From Sva-07 sp963728355 (GTDB taxonomy: Bacteria > Actinomycetota > Acidimicrobiia > Acidimicrobiales > Ilumatobacteraceae): 64,000 bases of DNA. Under the pieces are notes generated by a model. The model worked only from the letters and a program-made list of their open reading frames with translations, did not search any database and was not told the DNA's origin. The position numbers and the translations under genes are program-made. Location of the stretch: NCBI GenBank assembly GCA_963728355.1, contig CAVSJQ010000013.1:1-64000 (forward strand), in the 5' to 3' direction. Shown piece after piece: positions 25,834 to 33,798 of this stretch. Numbering within the stretch: the first letter of the stretch is position 1; every line of letters starts with the position of its first letter.

Positions 25834-27000
25834 ATGGGTATCGAAGTCATCTTCCTGATCCTGGCCGTCCTCGTGGTGGTGTTCGGGATCGCCGTCGTCG
25901 TCGTGAATCGGCGCAACGCCGGACGCGCCGCTGCGCCTCCGGCGCGTCCGACCCGTCCGGCAGCGCCGCCCCCCAGGCCGGAAGGCCCGGACGGCGGTCC
26001 GGCGACGGGCACGCTCGTCGAGGAACGGCCCGACGCCGTCATCGAAGAAGAGGTCATCGAACTCGAGGTCGTCGAGGTCGAACCGGTCAAGCCGGCCTCG
26101 TTGCGCGATCGCCTGTCGAAGGCCCGGCTCGCATTCACCGGCGCCTTCGCCGGCGTGCTCGGTCGCACCACGATCACCGAGGAGAGCTTCGAGGACCTCG
26201 AAGAGGCATTGTTGCGGGCCGACGTGGGTGTCGGTGTCACCACCGAACTGATCGACGGTCTGCGGGCGAAGGTCGCCGCCAAGGAGATCACCGAACCGCA
26301 GGCGTTGATCGACGAACTCGAAGCCGAGATGGTGTCGCGCCTCCAGGGATCCGACCGCTCGTTGACCTTCGAGCCGGGCGAGACCGGCAGCCCGAACGTC
26401 TGGATGTTCGTCGGCGTCAACGGTGTCGGCAAGACCACCACGATCGGCAAGCTGGGCAACCAGCAGATCCGCGCGGGTCGCACCGTGTTGATGGCCGCCG
26501 GCGACACGTTCCGGGCCGCGGCCGCCGAGCAGCTGACGACCTGGGCCGAACGGTCCGGTGCCGAGATCGTCCGCGGCGCCGAGGGCAGCGATCCGAGCGC
26601 CGTGGTCTTCGACGGGGTCGAACGGGCGTCGGCGCGCGACATCGAACTCGTCCTGGCCGACACCGCCGGGCGTCTGCACACCAAGTCGAACCTGATGGAA
26701 GAACTGAAGAAGGTGCGGCGCGTGGCCGAGAAGGGTGCCGGTCGCGTCACCGAGACGTTGCTGGTCATCGATGCGACCACCGGCCAGAACGGCCTGACGC
26801 AGGCTCGCCAGTTCGGCGAGGCCACCGACGTCACCGGCGTGGTGCTGACCAAGCTCGACGGGTCGGCGAAGGGCGGCATCGTGTTCGCGATCGAGACCGA
26901 ACTCGGGATTCCGGTGAAACTCGTCGGCATCGGCGAGACGATCAACGACCTGATCCCGTTCGACCCCACCGAGTTCGTCTCCGCCCTCGTCAACCCCTGA
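25834..27000 (+). CDS. ftsY: Signal recognition particle receptor FtsY, membrane-anchored
   Basis: FtsY docks the SRP-ribosome complex at the membrane. An N-terminal membrane segment (about residues 3-25, EVIFLILAVLVVVFGIAVVVV) replaces the long acidic A domain of E. coli, as is usual in actinobacteria. A Pro/Ala linker leads to the NG GTPase domain with P-loop GVNGVGKT (194-201), DTAGR (about 276-280) and TKLDGSAKGG. The length is 388 residues. A -10-like TAGCGT (25819-25824) lies 9 nt before the ATG. The partner ffh is 2.3 kb downstream, separated by two unrelated genes. Confidence 0.95.
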   Translation: MGIEVIFLILAVLVVVFGIAVVVVNRRNAGRAAAPPARPTRPAAPPPRPEGPDGGPATGTLVEERPDAVIEEEVIELEVVEVEPVKPASLRDRLSKARLAFTGAFAGVLGRTTITEESFEDLEEALLRADVGVGVTTELIDGLRAKVAAKEITEPQALIDELEAEMVSRLQGSDRSLTFEPGETGSPNVWMFVGVNGVGKTTTIGKLGNQQIRAGRTVLMAAGDTFRAAAAEQLTTWAERSGAEIVRGAEGSDPSAVVFDGVERASARDIELVLADTAGRLHTKSNLMEELKKVRRVAEKGAGRVTETLLVIDATTGQNGLTQARQFGEATDVTGVVLTKLDGSAKGGIVFAIETELGIPVKLVGIGETINDLIPFDPTEFVSALVNP

Positions 27001-27049
27001 CCTCGTCAACCCTGACACGGCTCCTCTCGGCCGCGCCTCCCCCTCCGCT

Positions 27050-27104
27050 CCGAAAAATGCGCACACGATTGCGCTGAGCGGGACGATGTGGGCACATTTC
27101 GGGG
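27050..27104 (+). repeat. Palindromic interspersed repeat (family 2), copy 1
   Basis: About 55 bp bounded by CCGAAA and TTTCGGGG, located 50 nt after ftsY in the otherwise empty gap 27001-27160. Related copies lie at 34602-34657, 34673-34728 and 58683-58740. The shared core contains GGGACGATNTG in this orientation. Confidence 0.6.
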
Positions 27105-27160
27105 TTCCGGGGCGTCGCGCGGGCTTCGGGCGGACGGCGGTGGCCTGACAGACTGTCTCC

Positions 27161-28405
27161 ATGACGACCCTCGAATCGCGCGCTGACGCTGCTTCCACCG
27201 ACCCGGAGACCCGTGAGGTGCTCGACGCCGTCGACGCCTTCCTCACGGTGAACGATCCGACTGCGATGGACAACGTCACCTTCCGGGGCGCCCGCTACGA
27301 CGCCGGACTGGCCTGGGTGCACTTCCCGAAGGGGTACGGCGGCCTCGGCGTCCGTCCCGAACTGAACAAGATCGTCGAGGCGCGCATGCGCGAAGCCGGT
27401 GCGGCGCCGACCGAGCCGGTGAGCTTCTTCATGGCGCTCGCCGGCCCGACGATCGTCACTCACGGCAGCCACGAGGCCAAGGAGCGGTTTCTACGCCCGA
27501 TGTTCACCGGCGAGGAGATCTGGTGCCAGCTGTTCTCAGAGCCGGGCGCCGGTTCCGACTTCGCTGGGCTCGCGACGAGGGCCGACCGTGACGGTGACGA
27601 GTGGATCGTCAACGGTCAGAAGGTGTGGAACACGATGGCGCACATGTCCGACTTCGGGATGCTCGTGACCCGCACCGATCCCGAGGCGCCGAAGCACAAG
27701 GGCATGACCTACTTCGCGCTCGACATGCACGCCGACGGCGTGGAGGTGCGACCGCTGCGCCAGATCACCGGCGAGGCCGAGTTCAACGAGGTCTACATGA
27801 CCGATGCCCGAATCCCGGATGCCCACCGGATCGGCGACGTCGGTGAGGGCTGGCGTGCCAGCCTCACGACGCTGATGAACGAGCGCAACGCCATCGGCAC
27901 CGGCAGCGGCGCAGGGAGCGGTTCGGTCGGCCGTCGCGGCGCCGCCGCCAACGACGCGGTCGAGATCTGGAAGACGCTCGACCCGTCCGAGCAGGACGGC
28001 GCCCGTAAGGATCGTCTGATGCAGCTGTGGTGCCAGGCCGAGGTCAACCGTCTCACCAACCGTCGTGCCGGGGAGAACGCGAAGGCCGGCAACCCCGGTC
28101 CCGAGATGACGATCGCCAAGCTGGCGTTCTCCGAGCTGAACAAGCCGCTGTACGAGTTCTGTATCGATCTGATGGGTGCCGATGCCCTGATCGGCTACGA
28201 CTACACGTTCCGCCGTCCCGGCGACCTCGACATCAGCGGTGGCACCCACGGCACCCGGTACTCGTTCCTGCGGGTGCGGGCGAACTCGATCGAGGGTGGG
28301 ACGTCGGAGATCCTGCGCAACATCATCGGCGAGCAGGTCCTCGGCCTGCCCGGCGAGCCCCGCGTCGACAAGTCGGTTCCCTGGAACCAGGTCCCCCGCA
28401 ACTGA
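27161..28405 (+). CDS. Acyl-CoA dehydrogenase family protein
   Basis: This FAD-dependent flavoprotein probably oxidises an acyl-CoA at the alpha-beta bond. Recognisable segments are LFSEPGAGSDFAGLATRA, DEWIVNGQKVWNTMAHMSDFGML (both FAD-binding) and, at the C-terminus, NSIEGGTSEILRNIIGEQVLGLP. The 414-residue length is normal. The catalytic glutamate cannot be fixed by eye, and the substrate is unknown. With the GNAT gene, it interrupts the ftsY-ffh neighbourhood, suggesting a lineage-specific insertion; base composition is not different from its neighbours. Confidence 0.9.
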   Translation: MTTLESRADAASTDPETREVLDAVDAFLTVNDPTAMDNVTFRGARYDAGLAWVHFPKGYGGLGVRPELNKIVEARMREAGAAPTEPVSFFMALAGPTIVTHGSHEAKERFLRPMFTGEEIWCQLFSEPGAGSDFAGLATRADRDGDEWIVNGQKVWNTMAHMSDFGMLVTRTDPEAPKHKGMTYFALDMHADGVEVRPLRQITGEAEFNEVYMTDARIPDAHRIGDVGEGWRASLTTLMNERNAIGTGSGAGSGSVGRRGAAANDAVEIWKTLDPSEQDGARKDRLMQLWCQAEVNRLTNRRAGENAKAGNPGPEMTIAKLAFSELNKPLYEFCIDLMGADALIGYDYTFRRPGDLDISGGTHGTRYSFLRVRANSIEGGTSEILRNIIGEQVLGLPGEPRVDKSVPWNQVPRN

Positions 28406-28422
28406 CCGAGATCGCTGGTGGC

Positions 28423-29172
28423 TCAGCCGAACGAGACCGCCGTCACCGTGTGGACGAGCTCGAAACCGGCGGCCTCGGCCAGCGCGCCGGACGCGTGGTT
28501 CTCGACGTTGCAGCCGTAGAACATCGTGCGCCCCGAGCGCTGTCGTCGCTGTGACAGAGCCGCCACCGCGGCCGTGCCGAGGCCATGGCCGCGGTGAGCC
28601 GGGTGCGTGATCACCGCCACGTCGTCGAAGCTCGCATCGAAGAACCACCGACGAGCGCTCGCATACGCCGCAAGTGCGCCGGAACCATCCAGCACGCCCA
28701 CGATCGCTTCGTCGAGCTGGTCGATGGCGACTTCGGCCTCGTTGAGGTCGTCCGCCGAGCAGTGCTCGACGAAGGCGGCAATGAGCGCCACGTCGGCGGC
28801 GTCGTCTCGATCGAGCGCGACGAGTCGCAACGGCTCGATCTGCGGATCTGGAGCGGGACTCGACAGCACCCGGTGATGACCTGCCCCGACGAAGACGCCG
28901 CCCAGTTGCTCGATCCGAGCCCGGAACTCCTGGTTGCTCAGTGCGACGGGCCCGTTCAACGGCTCGAGCGTCACGCTGATCGGACCGGGAGCGCACCAGA
29001 CGATCGTCCGGTCGCCGAACGGGTAGGCCACCGCAAGATTCGATCCTGCACGGTCAGGCGAGGCGACGACCGTGGTGCCCGCCGGAATCTCGTCGCCGAA
29101 GGCGGCCTCCGCCGCGTTCCTGATCGCTGCAATCACGCGTGCCCTGGCGTCTGGATGGGCCGGCTCGTTCAT
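28423..29172 (-). CDS. GNAT family N-acetyltransferase
   Basis: The C-terminal half of the 249-residue protein carries the GNAT core VITHPAHRGHGLGTAAVAAL (acetyl-CoA pyrophosphate loop R/Q-x-x-G-x-G/A) followed by NVENHASGALAEAAGFELVHT. The N-terminal 100 residues look like a second, degenerate GNAT-type region. The acceptor is unknown. ATG 29172 was chosen as the start (MNEPAHPDARARVIAAIRNA); longer frames overlap ffh. It is convergent with the acyl-CoA dehydrogenase. Confidence 0.82.
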   Translation of the reverse strand: MNEPAHPDARARVIAAIRNAAEAAFGDEIPAGTTVVASPDRAGSNLAVAYPFGDRTIVWCAPGPISVTLEPLNGPVALSNQEFRARIEQLGGVFVGAGHHRVLSSPAPDPQIEPLRLVALDRDDAADVALIAAFVEHCSADDLNEAEVAIDQLDEAIVGVLDGSGALAAYASARRWFFDASFDDVAVITHPAHRGHGLGTAAVAALSQRRQRSGRTMFYGCNVENHASGALAEAAGFELVHTVTAVSFG

Positions 29173-29254
29173 GGCGCCAGCGTGGTGGTTGCGGTCGAAC
29201 GCGTCAACCGGATACGGCGACGCCCGCTCTCCGGTTCGCTCGTCTGCGCGAGTA

Positions 29255-29267
29255 GGGGTCGGACCCC
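29255..29267. repeat. 13-bp palindrome GGGGTC-N-GACCCC
   Basis: It lies in the divergent gap between the GNAT gene and ffh. The same 13-bp palindrome recurs at 52180-52192 between tRNA-Lys and an acyl-CoA dehydrogenase. It could be a small REP-type element or an operator; two copies are too few to decide. Confidence 0.35.
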
Positions 29268-29296
29268 GAAGGCCCCTTGTTAACCTCGACGGTCTG

Positions 29297-30760
29297 ATGT
29301 TCGACAATCTCTCAACACGACTCGAAGGCATCGTCAAGAGGATCCGCGGCAAAGGTCGTCTGACCGAGGCCGACGTCGACGAGGTGATGAAGGAGATCCG
29401 CACGGCGCTCCTCGAAGCCGACGTCAACGTCACCGTCGTTCGTTCCATCTGCAACCGCATTCGCGAAACTGCCATCGGGGCCACACGATCCGCAGCGCTC
29501 GACCCGGCCCAACAGGTCGTCAAGGCGGTCAACGACGAGCTGACGCGGGCGCTCGGCGGCGAGACCCTCTCGATCACCTACGCGTCCAAGCCGCCCACCG
29601 TGGTGCTGATGGCCGGCCTGCAGGGTTCCGGCAAGACGACCAACTCGGCGAAGTTGGCGGCCTGGTTCAAGGGGCAGGGCCGCCAGCCGCTGCTCGTCGG
29701 CGCCGACCTCCAGCGGCCCGCCGCGGTCGAACAGTTGCGCACCCTCGGCCGCCAGATCGACGTGCCGGTGTTCTCCGATCCGAGCGACCCGGTGAGCGCA
29801 TCCGCAGCCGGCCTGGAAGAGGCCAAGCGCCTGGGACGAGACGTCGTGATCGTCGACACCGCCGGTCGTCTGTCGATCGACGCCGAGATGATGGAGCAGG
29901 TGCGCCAGATCTCGGGCGCGGTCCAGCCCGACTACACGTTCCTGGTCGTCGACGCGATGACCGGGCAAGACGCCGTGCAGACCGCCGAGGCGTTCCACGA
30001 GACGTTGCAGATCGACGGCGTGATCATGTCGAAGATGGACGGCGACGCCCGTGGCGGTGCGGCGCTGTCGGTCAAGGAGGTCATCGGCCGTCCGATCGCG
30101 TTCGCGTCCACCGGCGAGAAGCTCACCGAGTTCGAGCAGTTCCACCCCGACCGCATGGCCGGCCGCATCCTCGGCATGGGCGACATGCTCACCTTGATCG
30201 AGCAGGCCGAACGCGCCTTCGAGGCCGACCAGGCCGAGCAGGCGGCGGCGAAGTTGATGGAGGGACAGTTCACCCTCGACGACTTCCTCGAGCAGATGCA
30301 GCAGATCAAGAAGATGGGCTCGCTCGGCAACCTGATGGGGATGATGCCCGGCATGCCCAAGGAGCTCAAGGGCGCCAAGATCGACGACGACGACCTCAAG
30401 CCGATCGAGGCGATCATCCGCTCGATGACGCCCGAGGAACGCGCTCAACCGGTCATCATCAACGGCAGCCGGCGCCAACGCATCGCCAACGGGTCGGGCA
30501 CCGAGGTCGGTGACGTCAACCGGCTGGTCAAGCAGTTCAGTGAGATGCAGAAGATGATGAAGAAGATGGGCATGGGCGGCCCGGGCGGGGGACGGCCCGG
30601 CAAGGGCAAGAAGGGCAAGAAGGGCCGCAAGAGCTCCGGTCAGAAGGGTCGGGGCCTGCCGCCAGGGCTCCTCGACCCGAACGCACCCGGTGGCATGGAC
30701 ATCCCCGGCCTGCCCGGAATGCCCAACATGCCCGGTCTGCCGGGGGTTCCGAACCGCTGA
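29297..30760 (+). CDS. ffh: Signal recognition particle protein Ffh
   Basis: Ffh binds signal sequences and 4.5S RNA and delivers ribosomes to FtsY. The N domain starts MFDNLSTRLEGIVKRIRGKG; the G domain has GLQGSGKTT (107-115), DLQRPAAVEQL, DTAGRL and the SKMDGDARGG motif; the methionine-rich M domain (MGSLGNLMGMMPGMP, MQKMMKKMGMGG) ends in a Lys-rich segment and a Pro/Gly/Met tail. It has 487 residues. TAACCT at 29281-29286 lies 10 nt before the ATG. The 4.5S RNA gene was not found in this window. Confidence 0.96.
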   Translation: MFDNLSTRLEGIVKRIRGKGRLTEADVDEVMKEIRTALLEADVNVTVVRSICNRIRETAIGATRSAALDPAQQVVKAVNDELTRALGGETLSITYASKPPTVVLMAGLQGSGKTTNSAKLAAWFKGQGRQPLLVGADLQRPAAVEQLRTLGRQIDVPVFSDPSDPVSASAAGLEEAKRLGRDVVIVDTAGRLSIDAEMMEQVRQISGAVQPDYTFLVVDAMTGQDAVQTAEAFHETLQIDGVIMSKMDGDARGGAALSVKEVIGRPIAFASTGEKLTEFEQFHPDRMAGRILGMGDMLTLIEQAERAFEADQAEQAAAKLMEGQFTLDDFLEQMQQIKKMGSLGNLMGMMPGMPKELKGAKIDDDDLKPIEAIIRSMTPEERAQPVIINGSRRQRIANGSGTEVGDVNRLVKQFSEMQKMMKKMGMGGPGGGRPGKGKKGKKGRKSSGQKGRGLPPGLLDPNAPGGMDIPGLPGMPNMPGLPGVPNR

Positions 30761-30811
30761 CGACCCCAGATCATCGCACCGGCCCGGCGAGGGGATTCCG
30801 ACGCCCGCCGC

Positions 30812-30817
30812 TAGCCT
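30812..30817 (+). promoter_or_regulatory. -10 box for the rpsP operon
   Basis: TAGCCT lies 39 nt before the rpsP ATG, leaving a leader of about 30 nt with the ribosome site AGGAG at 30840. Unlike many promoters here, this one is not leaderless. Confidence 0.45.
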
Positions 30818-30856
30818 TGCCACGTTCTCATTTGCACCCAGGAGTATCGATTTCAC

Positions 30857-31129
30857 ATGGCAGTCAAGTTGCGGCTCACCCGCATCGGCAAGAAGAAGCA
30901 GCCCCAGTACCGCATCGTCGCGGCCGACGCCCGCTCGCCGCGTGACGGTCGGTTCATCGAGATCCTCGGTCACTACGACCCGCGTCAGGATCCGTCGGTG
31001 CTCACCGTCGACAACGACAAGGCCGTGAAGTGGCTCGCCGACGGCGCACAGCCCACCGAGCGGGTCGCCAAGCTCCTCCAGATCTCCGGCGCCATCGACC
31101 AGTTCGAGGCCGCCAAGGCAAGCAAGTGA
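30857..31129 (+). CDS. rpsP: 30S ribosomal protein S16
   Basis: S16 is needed for assembly of the 30S body. The 90-residue protein begins MAVKLRLTRIGKKKQPQYRIVAADARSPRDGRFIE, which is diagnostic. The TGA stop overlaps the GTG of the KH-domain gene (GTGA), starting the conserved rpsP-khpA-rimM-trmD-rplS cluster. Confidence 0.97.
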   Translation: MAVKLRLTRIGKKKQPQYRIVAADARSPRDGRFIEILGHYDPRQDPSVLTVDNDKAVKWLADGAQPTERVAKLLQISGAIDQFEAAKASK

Positions 31130-31416
31130 GCGACGTCGACACCGACACCACCCCCGAGTCGTCGGACGAGTTGGCGCCCACCGCCGTCGCCGTGCTGACG
31201 CACATCGTGAAGTCGCTCGTCGACGAACCCGATGCCGTCACTGTCGAGGTCGACGACTCCGGTCGCCGCCCGACCCTGAACGTGCGTGTCGGCGAAGGCG
31301 AGCTCGGACGGGTCATCGGTCGGCGTGGACGCACGGCGTCGAGCATCCGCACCGTCACCCGTGCCGCGGCGAGCAAGGACGATGTCGAGGTCGACATCGA
31401 GTTCCTCGACGACTGA
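31126..31416 (+). CDS. khpA: KH-domain RNA-binding protein KhpA
   Basis: This 96-residue single-KH protein has the GxxG loop in GRVIGRRGRTASSIRTVTRAAA. KhpA proteins bind RNA, often as a heterodimer with KhpB (Jag). The N-terminal 20 residues are acidic and disordered. Its GTG start overlaps the rpsP stop, and the gene sits in the position it occupies in most Gram-positive bacteria. Confidence 0.9.
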   Translation: MSDVDTDTTPESSDELAPTAVAVLTHIVKSLVDEPDAVTVEVDDSGRRPTLNVRVGEGELGRVIGRRGRTASSIRTVTRAAASKDDVEVDIEFLDD

Positions 31417-31425
31417 GTCACGCTC

Positions 31426-31905
31426 TTGACCGACGACGGCTTGCTCGAAGTCGGCCACATCCGCCGTGCCCACGGTTTGCGCGGCGAGGTCTTCGTGCAG
31501 TTGCTGTCCGATTCCGACGCCCGCGTCGCTCCTGGCAGTGAGTTGTTCGCCGAGGGTGAACGCCTCATCGTCGAGTCGTCCCGCAGCGCGTCGAACGGCC
31601 GCCGTGTCGTGAAGTTCGCCCAGATCGGCGACCGGACCGCTGCGGAGTCCTACGCCAACCGTGTCCTGCGTGGTCGGCCGATCGACGACCCTGATGCGCT
31701 GTGGGTGCACGAGATGATCGGCCGTCGTGTGATCGAGGTCGACGGCACGGACCATGGCCGGTGTGTGTCCGTGCTCGCCAACCCTGCCGCCGATCTCCTC
31801 GAGCTCGACTCCGGCGCCCTCGTGCCGTCGAACTTCGTCGTGTCGGTCGATGCCGAGACGATCACCGTCGACACCCCGGATGGCCTGTTCGACCTGGACG
31901 CGTGA
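31426..31905 (+). CDS. rimM: 16S rRNA processing protein RimM
   Basis: RimM binds S19 and helps mature the 30S head. The N-terminus LEVGHIRRAHGLRGEVFVQLLSD is characteristic, and the C-terminal PRC-barrel has DALWVHEMIGRRVIEVDG and LELDSGALVPSNFVVSVD. The length is 159 residues. The start appears to be TTG at 31426, since no ATG or GTG fits before the conserved LLEVGHI. The TGA stop overlaps the ATG of trmD. Confidence 0.93.
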   Translation: MTDDGLLEVGHIRRAHGLRGEVFVQLLSDSDARVAPGSELFAEGERLIVESSRSASNGRRVVKFAQIGDRTAAESYANRVLRGRPIDDPDALWVHEMIGRRVIEVDGTDHGRCVSVLANPAADLLELDSGALVPSNFVVSVDAETITVDTPDGLFDLDA

Positions 31906-32732
31906 TGCCCGGTTCCCCCGAACCGGTCCTTCCGGACCCGACCCCGACGGACAGTCCCGATTCGTCCAGGCCGGATCCGGCGCAACGTCGACCCGGGCTG
32001 CGCATCGACGTGTTCTCGCTGTTTCCGCGCCTCGTCGACCACTTCTGTTCGGAGAGCCTGCTCGGCAAGGCACGTGGTCAGGGGCTGCTCGACCTGCGCT
32101 GCCACGACATTCGCGAGCAGACCACCGACGTCCACCGCACCGTCGACGACGCACCGTTCGGCGGGGGAGCGGGCATGGTGATGCGCGCCCAGCCGATCTT
32201 CGAGGCGGTCGAGGCCGCCGACCCGCCACGGCCGCTGTTGTTGCTCGGACCGGGCGGGCGGAGGTTCGACCAGGCGATGGCTGCCGAACTTGCGGAGGGT
32301 GACGGCTTCAGCCTGCTCTGCGGGCGCTACGAAGGCGTTGACCACAGGGTCCGCCAGCACCTCGTCGACGGTGAACTGAGCGTGGGCGACGTGGTCCTCA
32401 GCGGGGGAGAAGTCGCTGCGTGCCTGGTCATCGAGGCTGTCACCCGCCTGCGCGAGGGTGCCATGGGCAATGCGGTCAGCACGGTGACCGAGAGTTTCGG
32501 CGAGTCGGGTCTGCTCGAGGAGCCGCAGTTCACGCGTCCTGCAGAGTTCCGCGGGTGGGAGGTCCCCGACGTCCTGCGCAGTGGCGACCACGCACGTATC
32601 GAGCGGTGGCGACGAGCGCAACGGCTGCATCGCACCCTGCGCGACCGTCCCGACCTGATCGAGGAAGTCGGCGGGCTCTCGACAGATGACGCGCGACTGT
32701 TGGAAGAGTTCCCCGCCGTCCCGTATCATTGA
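31905..32732 (+). CDS. trmD: tRNA (guanine37-N1)-methyltransferase TrmD with repeat-encoded N-terminal extension
   Basis: TrmD methylates G37 next to the anticodon and prevents +1 frameshifting. The SPOUT-fold core begins LRIDVFSLFPRLVDHF and carries GGGAGMVM, LLGPGGRRFDQ, CGRYEGVDHR and VLSGGE of the trefoil knot. The 275-residue product has about 31 extra residues before the core, Pro/Asp/Ser-rich and mostly encoded by a copy of an interspersed repeat (31925-31952). No ATG, GTG or TTG lies in frame between ATG 31905 and the core, and ATG 31905 overlaps the rimM stop (TGATG), so the extension is probably translated. Confidence 0.95.
   Translation: MPGSPEPVLPDPTPTDSPDSSRPDPAQRRPGLRIDVFSLFPRLVDHFCSESLLGKARGQGLLDLRCHDIREQTTDVHRTVDDAPFGGGAGMVMRAQPIFEAVEAADPPRPLLLLGPGGRRFDQAMAAELAEGDGFSLLCGRYEGVDHRVRQHLVDGELSVGDVVLSGGEVAACLVIEAVTRLREGAMGNAVSTVTESFGESGLLEEPQFTRPAEFRGWEVPDVLRSGDHARIERWRRAQRLHRTLRDRPDLIEEVGGLSTDDARLLEEFPAVPYH
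31925..31952 (-). repeat. Interspersed repeat (family 3) inside the trmD coding region
   Basis: This 28-bp stretch, read on the minus strand, matches 42658-42685 at 27 of 28 positions. It contains GGTCC-TTCC-GGACC, a 5-bp hairpin (GGAA tetraloop on the other strand). It is translated in TrmD as part of the N-terminal extension. Confidence 0.7.
32700..32729 (+). promoter_or_regulatory. Candidate rplS promoter within the end of trmD
   Basis: TTGGAA (32700-32705) and TATCAT (32724-32729) are 18 nt apart, directly before the trmD stop. The 105-nt gap to rplS would be its leader; nothing else was seen there. Confidence 0.4.
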
Positions 32733-32837
32733 CGGGCCCTGTTCGGCGCGCGTGAGCGTCGGTGATCAGGCCACCGATTTCGCATCGGCCAACCGGCTCG
32801 CAGCCCATTCGCAGCCCCGACAACGCAGGTAGACGCC

Positions 32838-33185
32838 ATGAAAGCCACTGACCTCATCGACAACGATTCGATCCGCGACGACATCCCCGACTTCCAGGCG
32901 GGTGACGAGCTCAAGGTGCACGTTCGCGTCGTCGAGGGCGGCAAGGAGCGCATCCAGGTGTTCCAGGGCGACGTCATCGGCCGCCAGGGTGGCGGACTGC
33001 AGGAGACCTACACGGTCCGCAAGCTCAGCTACGGCGTCGGCGTCGAGCGCACGTTCCCCCTGCACACGCCGACCGTGCAGAAGATCGAGGTCGTCAAGCG
33101 CGGCGACGTCCGCCGGGCAAAGCTGTACTACCTCCGCGATCGCCGCGGCAAAGCCGCCAAGATCCGCGAGAAGCGCGACTTCTGA
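32838..33185 (+). CDS. rplS: 50S ribosomal protein L19
   Basis: L19 lies at the subunit interface. The 115-residue protein has the family pattern IPDFQAGDELKVHVRVVEGGKERIQVFQGDVI and ERTFPLHTPTVQKIEVVKRGDVRRAKLYYLRDRRGKAA. It closes the rpsP-trmD-rplS cluster and is followed by a clear terminator. Confidence 0.97.
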   Translation: MKATDLIDNDSIRDDIPDFQAGDELKVHVRVVEGGKERIQVFQGDVIGRQGGGLQETYTVRKLSYGVGVERTFPLHTPTVQKIEVVKRGDVRRAKLYYLRDRRGKAAKIREKRDF

Positions 33186-33191
33186 GCGACA

Positions 33192-33213
33192 CGGCTCCGC
33201 GACTGCGGAGCCG
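33192..33213 (+). terminator. Hairpin terminator after rplS
   Basis: A perfect 9-bp stem (CGGCTCCGC / GCGGAGCCG) with loop GACT begins 7 nt after the rplS stop. Confidence 0.7.
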
Positions 33214-33279
33214 ACATCGACGCCTACCGGCGTCCCACATCGGGCAGCGGCCCCTCTCATCACGATGACGGAGGCAGCC

Positions 33280-33642
33280 ATGACCGCACGCAAACCACCC
33301 GACTTCTCGAATCGCGCTCGCGGCCAGTGGGGCGAGGACCTGGCTGCCCGCCACTACCGACGCCTGGGTTGCGAGGTGCTCGACCGCAACTGGCGCTCGC
33401 CGACGGGTGAACTCGACCTGGTCGTCGTCGACGGCTCGACGTACGTGTTCAGCGAGGTCAAGGCCCGTCGCACGGCCGACTTCGGTCCGGCATCCGCTGC
33501 GGTGACGGTCGCCAAGCAGCGTCGGATCCGGCAGCTCGCCGTGGAGTGGCTCCGGGCGAACGACGTGAGCGCTCGGTCGATCCGGTTCGACGTCGTCGCC
33601 ATCACCGGCAACGAACTCGAACTGATCACCGACGCCTTCTGA
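33280..33642 (+). CDS. UPF0102 (YraN) family nuclease-like protein
   Basis: The 120-residue protein carries the endonuclease-like fold of the YraN family: RGQWGEDLAARHYRRLGCEVLDRNWRSPTGELDLVVVDG...FSEVKARR, where the E-D-ExK arrangement resembles the PD-(D/E)XK active site. The cellular role is unresolved; the gene commonly follows rplS and rnhB in bacteria. I chose ATG 33280 because GGAGG sits 5 nt upstream; ATG 33265, five codons earlier, lacks such a site. Confidence 0.88.
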   Translation: MTARKPPDFSNRARGQWGEDLAARHYRRLGCEVLDRNWRSPTGELDLVVVDGSTYVFSEVKARRTADFGPASAAVTVAKQRRIRQLAVEWLRANDVSARSIRFDVVAITGNELELITDAF

Positions 33643-33664
33643 CCGTTACGCCACGGTGCGCGAC

Positions 33665-33775
33665 TCAGCCGGCGAGGGCCCAGATCAGCAGGGCGAGCGA
33701 GACGAGAAGGGCCGATGCGACGAGTGCGTAGTCGGCCGGTCGTGCCCTGAACTTCCGGTACGGGTTGAGTCCCAC
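33665..33775 (-). CDS. 36-residue single-span membrane protein
   Basis: On the minus strand a GTG at 33775 opens a 36-codon frame ending at TGA 33665. The product begins GLNPYRKFRARPADY and continues with a hydrophobic helix (about residues 17-35, ALVASALLVSLALLIWALAG). A basic NPYRKF head followed by one membrane span resembles, as I recall it, a small conserved actinobacterial membrane protein; a search is needed. Codon use is strongly G/C-ending in the helix. It is divergent from the enoyl-CoA hydratase and convergent with yraN. Function unknown. Confidence 0.6.
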   Translation of the reverse strand: MGLNPYRKFRARPADYALVASALLVSLALLIWALAG

Positions 33776-33784
33776 AGGGGTCAG

Positions 33785-33790
33785 TATTGT
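33785..33790 (+). promoter_or_regulatory. -10 box for leaderless enoyl-CoA hydratase gene
   Basis: TATTGT is followed by 8 nt and ATG 33799. This favours that ATG over an in-frame TTG at 33787, which lies inside the box. Confidence 0.45.
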
Positions 33791-33798
33791 CGGCCGGC

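Noticed and set aside
27161..29172. Acyl-CoA dehydrogenase and GNAT between ftsY and ffh as a mobile insertion
   Set aside because: No inverted repeats, integrase, tRNA site or composition shift is visible. They are more simply a lineage-specific gene-order change.
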